The notes under the pieces were generated by a model. The model saw only the letters and a list, made by a program, of their open reading frames with translations, was not told the origin of the DNA and made no database searches. From contig NZ_JAALJI010000005.1 of NCBI RefSeq assembly GCF_011064595.1, forward strand, positions 248,001-312,000: a DNA stretch of 64,000 nucleotides, written 5' to 3'. The stretch is from Paludisphaera soli. GTDB taxonomy: Bacteria > Planctomycetota > Planctomycetia > Isosphaerales > Isosphaeraceae. The position numbers were made by a program, and so were the translations under genes. This document shows positions 58,528 to 64,000 of the stretch, in pieces (the first letter of the stretch is position 1; each line of letters opens with the position of its first letter).

Positions 58528-59670
58528 TTACTTCTTCGCGCCGGTGACGGACTTGATGTAGTCCACCTCGTCCTGCTTGTAGGGCGTGCCGTCGGTGCGG
58601 AGGATGTCGTGGAACCAGACGGGGGGCTCGCCGTCGTAGGGCTTCTTCCAGGAGTCCCAGGGGTAGATGGTCTGGCTCTTGCCGTCGATGAAGCCCCAGT
58701 TGTACGCGCCGACCTTCTCGGCCTTGAGGTAGCCGAGGAGCGGGTCGAACCGGCTGCCGTTGGGGCGGGCCATGTACTCGGTGCAGAGGACGGGCCGGCC
58801 GTACTTCTTGAGGGCGTCGACGTCGGCCTTCATCCTCTCGGGCGGGTTGTAGTTGTGGAAGCTGATGACGTCGGACTGCTCGACCTGGAACTTGTTGAAG
58901 GGGGAGAGTTTCTCGGGATTCGTCAGGTCGCCGGTCCAGAGGCCCATGGTGAGGGGCTGGCTGGGGTTGAGCGGGCGGACCCAGGCGAGCGTCTTCTTCA
59001 ACAGGTCCCACGCGCGTTCGCGCTTGTCCTTCAGCTCGGTGGCGCCGTAGCTGTTGGCGTTGGGGTTGTCGGCCTCGTTGAAGAGGTCCCAGGCGTGGAC
59101 GCGGGGGTCGTCCTTGAACCGGCCGACGACGCCGACGACGTAGTCCTTCAACTCGTCGTGCCGCGCGGGATCGCCCAGGATGGCGCGGCCGGGACTCTGG
59201 ACCCAGCCCGAGTTGTGCAGGCCGGGCTTCGGGTCGCGTTGCTTGCCCGGCTTGGGATCGGTGTCCCAGACGCCGTCGAAGAGGACGAGCATCACGCCGA
59301 TCTTGTGGCGGTCGGCGACCTTGAGGAATTCGTCGATCCGCTTGAGGAACGCCTCGGGGTCCTGCTTGTAGGGGATGTCGTGGAGGAACACGCGCATGCT
59401 GTTGAAGCCCAGGTCATGCGCCCAGCCCAGCTCGCGGTCGATGGTGGGGATGTCGAAGGTCTCGGCCTGCCACATCTCCAGCTGGTTGATGGCCGTGCTG
59501 GGGCAGTAGTTGCAGCCGACGAGCCAGGGGTGGGCCTCGCCCCAGGCCCGGGCCTTGTCGACGGGCCAGGGGCCGTCGTCGGCCCGGGAGGGGGTTCCGA
59601 ACGCCGCGCCGGCGAGGGCGATTGCGGCGGTCGCGAGGATTCCCGCGAGCGGGAGGCGTGTGCGTCTCAT
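58528..59670 (-). CDS. Exported GH5-like glycoside hydrolase
   Basis: A 380-residue exported enzyme with a (beta/alpha)8 clan GH-A fold. Signal peptide about 1-30 (LAGILATAAIALAGAAFGTPSRA). Sequence marks: RAWGEAHPWLVGCNYCPSTAINQLEMW, LGFNSMRVFLHDIPYKQDPEAFLKRID, WDLFNEADNP with acid/base Glu199, ISFHNYNPPERM, and VLCTEYMARPNGS with nucleophile Glu298. This is a cellulase-type (GH5 or relative) enzyme; planctomycete genomes often carry them and annotate them as 1,4-beta-xylanase or cellulase. The substrate is not fixed by sequence. The ATG at 59670 is preferred; 59688 is also possible. It stands alone; the nearest neighbours are unrelated. Confidence 0.85.
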   Translation of the reverse strand: MRRTRLPLAGILATAAIALAGAAFGTPSRADDGPWPVDKARAWGEAHPWLVGCNYCPSTAINQLEMWQAETFDIPTIDRELGWAHDLGFNSMRVFLHDIPYKQDPEAFLKRIDEFLKVADRHKIGVMLVLFDGVWDTDPKPGKQRDPKPGLHNSGWVQSPGRAILGDPARHDELKDYVVGVVGRFKDDPRVHAWDLFNEADNPNANSYGATELKDKRERAWDLLKKTLAWVRPLNPSQPLTMGLWTGDLTNPEKLSPFNKFQVEQSDVISFHNYNPPERMKADVDALKKYGRPVLCTEYMARPNGSRFDPLLGYLKAEKVGAYNWGFIDGKSQTIYPWDSWKKPYDGEPPVWFHDILRTDGTPYKQDEVDYIKSVTGAKK

Positions 59671-60066
59671 GGCGATGTCTTCATCCATCCGGGGAATGCG
59701 GAGAGGTCTACGGGAGGCCCGTGCAGGGCCCAGTCTACGCCCTGCCGGACCCCCTTATCAACCGCCCCGCCCGCCCACGCCGGACCCCCTCCCGACGAAT
59801 CCCCGCGAATCCCCCGCGCCGATTTGCGTTCCGCCCCGGGGGTGGCATAATACAGCCGATCGCGGAGCCCGGACGGCCGAAACGCCCTCGCAAATCTTCA
59901 TCCCACGTCGCCGCCGAATCCCGCCGATCCATCTTGAGACACTCCCCGGGCGGGCGGGGCGCCAAGGACTCAGTGCGCCTCGCCCGCTTTTTCGACCTCC
60001 TCGTCCGGGACCGGTCCCGGCATCGCTCTTGCAAGGTCCTCCAGGTCCATCATGGGGGGCACGACG
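59671..60066. other. Divergent spacer
   Basis: About 400 bases between the GH5-like gene and the membrane protein at 60067. It holds the promoter pair listed below and no supported gene; a short open frame to the right is Arg/Pro-rich. No repeats of the window's main families were noticed. Confidence 0.45.
59824..59851 (+). promoter_or_regulatory. Promoter for 60067 gene
   Basis: TTGCGT at 59824-59829 and CATAAT at 59846-59851 with a 16-base spacer; CATAAT is a good -10 for this GC-rich sequence. The leader would be about 210 bases long, which is long for a simple promoter but contains no recognised riboswitch. Confidence 0.5.
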
Positions 60067-60804
60067 ATGTGGCGGAGCATGCTGAAGACGGCGGCGGCGA
60101 CGGCGGCCTTCGGGCTGGTGCACAGCGCCCTGGCCTCGCGCCCGGCCAAGCGGGCGGCGGCGGGGCTGATCGGCCGGAGGGCCCGCGACGGCCTCTACCG
60201 GCCGCTCTACCTCGGCCAGTCGATCGCCGCGACGGCCGCGCTGGTTTCCTACGTCCGGCGGCTCCCCGACCGCGAGCTGTACCACGTCCGGGGGCCGGCG
60301 GCCGCGCTGATGCGCGGCGGGCAGGCGGCCGGCCTAGCCTACATGACCTGGGCCGCCTTCCAGGTCGGCGTCCCCCGCCTGACCGGCCTCGCGGGCCTGG
60401 CCGCCCTCGGCGCCGGGGACCCGGACCCGCCGCCGCCGGTCGAGGCCCAGGGACCGGCCCCCGACGCCGACGGCCGAATCCGCGCCGAGGGGCCGTTCCG
60501 GCACAGCCGGCACCCGCTGAACCTGGCGCCCCTGCCGGTCTTCTGGCTCCAGCCCCGGATGACCGCCAACCTGCTGGCCTTCAACCTGGCGGCCACGGCG
60601 TACCTCGTCCTGGGCTCGAAACACGAGGAGCATCGCCTGCGCGCCGCCTACGGGAAGGCCTACGAGGGCTATCTCCGCACCGGCGTGCCGTTCTACCTGC
60701 CCGGCCCGGGGTCGTCAGGCTGGGTCGACCACGCCCTCGATCACGCACATCGGGGAGCCGGTGGGGACGATGCGCGACAGCCGGATCCCGGCCGAGGCGA
60801 GTAG
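60067..60804 (+). CDS. Isoprenylcysteine methyltransferase/NnrU-type membrane protein
   Basis: A 245-residue integral membrane protein with four or five hydrophobic stretches (MLKTAAATAAFGLVHSALA, LYLGQSIAATAALVSYVRR, GGQAAGLAYMTWAAFQVG, MTANLLAFNLAATAYLVLG). The C-terminal RHSRHPLNLAPLPVFWLQ and GSKHEEHRLRAAYGKAYEGYLRTGVPFYLP have the R-H-x-x-x-x-x-N and E-E-x-x-L-x-x-x-Y-G-x-x-Y-x-x-Y motifs that bind SAM in the ICMT/PEMT/NnrU families. It may methylate a lipid or thiol. The start at 60067 has GGGGGG 8-9 bases before it; 60052 is also possible. Its last 90 bases overlap the 3' end of the convergent O-methyltransferase gene. Confidence 0.78.
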   Translation: MWRSMLKTAAATAAFGLVHSALASRPAKRAAAGLIGRRARDGLYRPLYLGQSIAATAALVSYVRRLPDRELYHVRGPAAALMRGGQAAGLAYMTWAAFQVGVPRLTGLAGLAALGAGDPDPPPPVEAQGPAPDADGRIRAEGPFRHSRHPLNLAPLPVFWLQPRMTANLLAFNLAATAYLVLGSKHEEHRLRAAYGKAYEGYLRTGVPFYLPGPGSSGWVDHALDHAHRGAGGDDARQPDPGRGE

Positions 60805-61740
60805 GTCGCGGAACTGCTCCTCGGTGCGCTCGCGGCCGCCGGCCAGGACGAGCATCTCCAGGTCCAGCAGCTTGCCGGGATGGCGGTCGTTGCCGGGGGG
60901 GATCACCATCTCCGCCAGCAGCACGCGGCCGCCGGGGCCGAGGGCCCTGGCGCAGTTCCGCAGGATCCGCGCGGCGCGGGCGTCGTCCCAGTCGTGGATC
61001 ACGCTCTTGAGGATGCAGGCGTCGGCGCCCTGGGGGACCGTCTCGAAGAAGTCGCCCGGGACGACCCGGCAGCGGTCGGCGAGCCCCTCGGCTTCGAACC
61101 GCTCGCGGGCCCCCTCGCAGACCTCGGGCGTCTCGTACAGGATCCCCTTGAGCGAAGGGTTGGCCTTGAGGATCGTGGCGAGCAGCAGGCCGTGGCCGCC
61201 ACCGACGTCCATCAGCGTGTCGATCCCGGAGAAGTCCCAGGCCGCCGCGACCGGCGGGGAGTTCTGCGTCGACCAGCCGGTCATGGCCTCGTCGAAGACC
61301 GTGGCCGCGATCGGGTTCTTCGCGAGGTACTCGAACGGCGGCATGCCGAACACGCGGTCGAACGCGCGCTCGCCGGTCTTCACGCTGCCGTAGAGGTCCC
61401 CCCAGGGCCGCCAGGTCCAGTCCTCGCCGACCATCGTCGCCACGGCCCGGAGCGAGCCGGGCGCGTCCGATCGCAGGAATTCGGCCGTCGGCGTGAGGGC
61501 GAACCGGCGGTCCTCCACCTCGGCGAAGACGCCCACGCTCGCCAGGGCGCGGAGCACGCGGTAGAGCGAGTCGGCGTCCATCTGGTTCATCCGGGCCAGC
61601 TCGTCGCAGCCCTTCGGCCCGTCCTTCAGCGAGTCGGCGATCCCCAGCTTCGCCGCGAAGCTCACCGCCTGGGCGACCCACTTGCCCAGGATCATGTCGT
61701 GCAGGGCCATCAGCTCGGCGGGAGGCGTGTTCTCGGGCAT
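60715..61740 (-). CDS. Acetylserotonin O-methyltransferase-like enzyme
   Basis: A 341-residue methyltransferase of the family-2 O-methyltransferase type (as in ASMT and polyketide tailoring enzymes). The N-terminal winged-helix dimerisation domain (ELMALHDMILGKWVAQAVSFAAKLGIADSL, ELARMNQMDADSLYRVLRALASVGVF) precedes the catalytic domain: LMDVGGGHGLLLATIL (SAM motif I), KGILYETPEVCEGARERF, RCRVVPGDFFETVPQGADACILKSVIHDWDD (with the H-D-W-D motif) and RVLLAEMVIPPG. The ATG at 61740 follows AGGA. Substrate unknown. Its 3' end overlaps the tail of the membrane protein gene by 90 bases. Confidence 0.88.
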   Translation of the reverse strand: MPENTPPAELMALHDMILGKWVAQAVSFAAKLGIADSLKDGPKGCDELARMNQMDADSLYRVLRALASVGVFAEVEDRRFALTPTAEFLRSDAPGSLRAVATMVGEDWTWRPWGDLYGSVKTGERAFDRVFGMPPFEYLAKNPIAATVFDEAMTGWSTQNSPPVAAAWDFSGIDTLMDVGGGHGLLLATILKANPSLKGILYETPEVCEGARERFEAEGLADRCRVVPGDFFETVPQGADACILKSVIHDWDDARAARILRNCARALGPGGRVLLAEMVIPPGNDRHPGKLLDLEMLVLAGGRERTEEQFRDLLASAGIRLSRIVPTGSPMCVIEGVVDPA

Positions 61741-61924
61741 CAAGGCGGTTCCTGTTCAGGGCGGTTGTCGGGGCGGCCGGATCGACGGCCTTTCTACCCT
61801 ACGTAGAGACCTGCCGGCGGACGACACGGGGAGACGGCTTTTCGGGGCGATTCCCGCCGAATCCGCCCGTTCTCCGCGAGGAGGCGCTAGAATGCGAGGC
61901 GATCGTCGACGCGGAGGTGATGGA

Positions 61925-62407
61925 ATGGACGTCTCGAAGCGTTCGGGGCCGAGCCGGATTCCGACCGGGTACGTCGCGCCGCTCGGCCTGCTGGCCGTGG
62001 TGCTGGCGGTCCTCGCCGATCGTTCGCGGTCCCCCGCCGATCGGGCGATCCTCCTGTTCGTCCTCGTCGCGGCCTCGGCGATCTACCTGAAGGACCGCCG
62101 CCTGGTCGCGGCGGCCCTGGCGTTCGGGGCCGCGACGTGGGCGCTGGAACCGATCCCTCCCGCGTGGGCGTCGGGCTTGCTGCGCGGCCTCGTCGCAACT
62201 CGCGTCCCGTCGCCGATCGACGCGCCGACGCACGACTTCGTGGATCATTTCGAGCGAGTCGCGATCCAGGAGCGTTTCGACGAGGAATTTCGACTGTACT
62301 GGTTCGTCCTCCTAGACGGGCTGGCGTTCTCGACGCTCCTGGCGTCCGCGACGATCTTGAGGCAAGGACGAGGGACGGGGCGGTCCGATGGGTCGAGGGA
62401 GGCTTGA
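61925..62407 (+). CDS. Hypothetical membrane protein
   Basis: A 160-residue protein with three or four membrane helices: YVAPLGLLAVVLAVLAD, AILLFVLVAASAIYL, LVAAALAFGAATWALEP, and FRLYWFVLLDGLAFSTLLASATIL. Between helices 3 and 4 is a soluble loop with DFVDHFERVAIQERFDEEF. GGAGGTGATGGA lies before the ATG at 61925. A TAGAAT box at 61888-61893 is too close to serve a leader of ordinary length, but could be a -10. The next gene starts 6 bases after its stop, so the two are probably one transcript. Function unknown. Confidence 0.6.
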   Translation: MDVSKRSGPSRIPTGYVAPLGLLAVVLAVLADRSRSPADRAILLFVLVAASAIYLKDRRLVAAALAFGAATWALEPIPPAWASGLLRGLVATRVPSPIDAPTHDFVDHFERVAIQERFDEEFRLYWFVLLDGLAFSTLLASATILRQGRGTGRSDGSREA

Positions 62408-62413
62408 GCGGCG

Positions 62414-62830
62414 ATGTCATATCAGATCACCGCCGACTTCGAGGGACGATTCGCGATCGAGTTCGAGGGTGAGCCGCATTTCATCCGAGGCTTGCGAATG
62501 GCCCCGGACCGGATCGAGCCTGAACTCATGACCGGTGATTGGCTGCTCCTGACCTTCGCCGTCTGGGACGCCTACGAACGCAAGTCCATCGACGCGGCCG
62601 TCGGCATCGCGAAGGAGCATGCAGGCCGCTTCTCCCTGGGCGTGCGGCCCTTCGAGAGCTTCGAGGAATTCGAAGCCTGGCTGCACCCTCTCGCGGGACA
62701 GGTCCCGAAAGAGGCGTCGCGCGTCCCATGCTGGCACCGCCTAAACTCCGGAGAAATCGTCGCCACGCACTTCGGGCCGCTCGACGCCGCGAGCCTGGAT
62801 GCTCTCATCCGCCGCGTGCCGGCGGGTTGA
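62414..62830 (+). CDS. Small hypothetical protein
   Basis: A 138-residue cytoplasmic protein: MSYQITADFEGRFAIEFEGEPHFIRGLRMAPDRIEPELMTGDWLLLTFAVWDAYERKSIDAAVGIAKEH, then FSLGVRPFESFEEFEAWLHPL and CWHRLNSGEIVATHFGPLDAASLDALIRRV. It is a compact alpha/beta protein without recognised motif. It follows the membrane protein by 6 bases (stop to ATG) and is likely co-transcribed with it. The neighbour to the right converges. No family name comes to mind. Confidence 0.6.
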   Translation: MSYQITADFEGRFAIEFEGEPHFIRGLRMAPDRIEPELMTGDWLLLTFAVWDAYERKSIDAAVGIAKEHAGRFSLGVRPFESFEEFEAWLHPLAGQVPKEASRVPCWHRLNSGEIVATHFGPLDAASLDALIRRVPAG

Positions 62831-62851
62831 GACGCTCGGCCGAGATTCCGA

Positions 62852-64000
62852 TCACTCGAACGCAGGAGGCTGGCCGGTGGACTCCAAAACGGACATCCAG
62901 AGGTCGCCGTTGGGGTCGACGGTGTGGCGGTCGCGGACGGCCAGGGGGATGGGGAGGAGGACGAACCGGCCGTGCCAGCGGCTGACGACGACCTCGGTGC
63001 GGCCGGCCATCGCGGCGTGGACGGCGTTGTGCGCCAGCCGCAGGCAGTACACGGCGTCGAACGGGATGGCCTTCACGCTGCGGACGAGGTAGCTGGGGTC
63101 GAAGTACTTGAGGTTCAGCTCCAGGCCGTCGGCGGCGAACGCCGCCTCGATCCGGCCCTTCAGGAACACGCCCACGTCGCCGAGCTTGGCGTTGCCGGAG
63201 GCGTCCGAGCCGTTGCCGCGGCCCCCCATCAGGTCCTGGCCCGCCCCCTCGGCGACGACGACCACGGCGTGGCCGAACGACCGGACGCGGTCCTTGAGCG
63301 CCGCGAGGAACCCGCCGGGGCCGTCGAGGGCGAAGGGGACCTCGGGGATGAGGACGAAGTTGGCGTCGTTGTGGGCGAGCGAGGCGTAGCAGGCGATGAA
63401 GCCCGAGTGCCGGCCCATCAGCTTCACCAGGCCGATCCCGTTGGGCGACGCCTTGGCCTCGGCGTGCGCCGTGCGGATCACGTCGGCCGCGACCGAGAAG
63501 GCCGTCTGGAAGCCGAAGCTCTGGTCCATGTACATGACGTCGTTGTCGATCGTCTTCGGCACGCCGACGACCGCCAGCTTCGTCCCGCGCGACTCCGCCT
63601 CGCGGCAGATCGCCCGCGCCCCGCGCAGGGTGCCGTCGCCGCCGACGACGAACAGCAGGTTGATCCCCATCCGCTCCAGGCAGTCGACGATCTCGCCCGG
63701 GTCCTGCTCGCCGCGCGAGGTGCCCAGGATCGTCCCCCCCAGCTCGTTGATCCGGCTGACCGACTGCGGCGTCAGCTCCATCACCGGCCGCTTGTACTTG
63801 GGGATGAACCCCTGGTAGCCGTTGCAGAAGCCGTGGATCCGCCGCACCCCGTAGGCGAAGTGCAGCTCCATCACGAGCGCCCGGATCACGTCGTTGAACC
63901 CCGGGCAGAGCCCGCCGCAGGTCACGATCCCGGCGCGGGCCTTGGAGGGGTCGAAGTAGATCTTCCGCCGCGGCCCCGCGGGCTCGAACCCGGGGACGTC
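62852..64000 (-). CDS. pfkA: 6-phosphofructokinase, 5' part outside window
   Basis: The visible 382 residues, open at the window's right edge, are a phosphofructokinase. Marks: KIYFDPSKARAGIVTCGGLCPGFNDVIRALVMEL (substrate-binding start), GGTILGTSRGEQDPGEIVDCLERMG, LLFVVGGDGTLRGARAI (GGDGT), VVGVPKTIDNDVMYMDQSFGFQTA, and GLVKLMGRHSGFIACYASLA. GGDG suggests ATP rather than diphosphate as donor, while PKTIDND has the Lys usual in PPi-dependent and plant-type ATP enzymes; such mixtures (group with plant ATP-PFK and TP0108-like) are known. The gene starts outside the window. The C-terminus is complete. Confidence 0.92.
   Translation of the reverse strand, partial: DVPGFEPAGPRRKIYFDPSKARAGIVTCGGLCPGFNDVIRALVMELHFAYGVRRIHGFCNGYQGFIPKYKRPVMELTPQSVSRINELGGTILGTSRGEQDPGEIVDCLERMGINLLFVVGGDGTLRGARAICREAESRGTKLAVVGVPKTIDNDVMYMDQSFGFQTAFSVAADVIRTAHAEAKASPNGIGLVKLMGRHSGFIACYASLAHNDANFVLIPEVPFALDGPGGFLAALKDRVRSFGHAVVVVAEGAGQDLMGGRGNGSDASGNAKLGDVGVFLKGRIEAAFAADGLELNLKYFDPSYLVRSVKAIPFDAVYCLRLAHNAVHAAMAGRTEVVVSRWHGRFVLLPIPLAVRDRHTVDPNGDLWMSVLESTGQPPAFE

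Noticed and set aside
1-64000. tRNA, rRNA, tmRNA or CRISPR arrays
   Set aside because: Intergenic regions were read for GGTTCGAAT-type T-arms, CCA ends and regularly spaced repeats; nothing convincing was found. A covariance-model scan would settle it.

Overview
The window is GC-rich (about 70%) chromosomal DNA, most likely from a planctomycete of the Isosphaeraceae (Paludisphaera/Singulisphaera type). The evidence is: two DUF1559 proteins with prepilin-like N-termini, each followed by a small lipoprotein; a very large Ser/Thr kinase with tetratricopeptide-like repeats and a DWG motif; a surface protein with the planctomycetal 'PLEDRRLMSAD' N-terminal motif; many proteins with signal peptides or lipoboxes; and dispersed hairpin repeats whose shadow translations read 'NEPN/ERTQF'. 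Assignment is by these hallmarks, not by any search. No rRNA, tRNA or CRISPR array was seen.

Layout. 1-7.5 kb: PNPOx-like protein, secreted proteins of unknown role, a glutaminase-A-like secreted enzyme, a VOC protein. 7.5-9.4 kb: a decayed IS5-type element with perfect 13-bp inverted ends and an unrelated membrane-protein ORF in its middle, then a repeat-rich stretch. 9.4-15 kb: two aspartyl-protease/PDZ proteins, a lipoprotein, a DUF559 endonuclease enclosed by 65-bp terminal inverted repeats, a cysteine desulfurase. 15-20 kb: secreted proteins including a tandem duplicate pair. 19.8-23.7 kb: the kinase. 24.4-32.3 kb: two DUF1559 plus lipoprotein pairs around a degenerate alpha/beta hydrolase and two nucleotide-sugar genes (an Rmd-like reductase and RfbB). 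32.3-39.1 kb: repeat-rich spacer, secreted protein, DUF434 protein, LEDR-motif surface protein, Tat-exported PhoD phosphatase. 39.2-44.3 kb: two decayed genes followed by a three-gene set of secreted proteins of lower GC. 44.3-64 kb: transglutaminase, methyltransferase, gyrA, SWIM-domain protein, FCP1-like phosphatase, exported O-methyltransferase, DUF6714-like protein, GNAT-like protein, GH5-like glycosidase, membrane methyltransferase-like protein, O-methyltransferase, and the end of a phosphofructokinase gene that leaves the window.

The most interesting locus is 40463-44282. The first gene encodes an exported subtilisin with a complete Asp/His/Ser triad fused to a C-terminal caspase-like (C14) domain. 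The second encodes an exported stand-alone caspase-like protein. In both, the presumed His and Cys are exactly 50 residues apart. A small exported protein follows. I infer an extracytoplasmic protease cascade that appears undescribed. Second is the DUF559 gene inside long inverted repeats of a family that is scattered through the window, which suggests a minimal mobile unit. Third is the IS5-derived cargo element.
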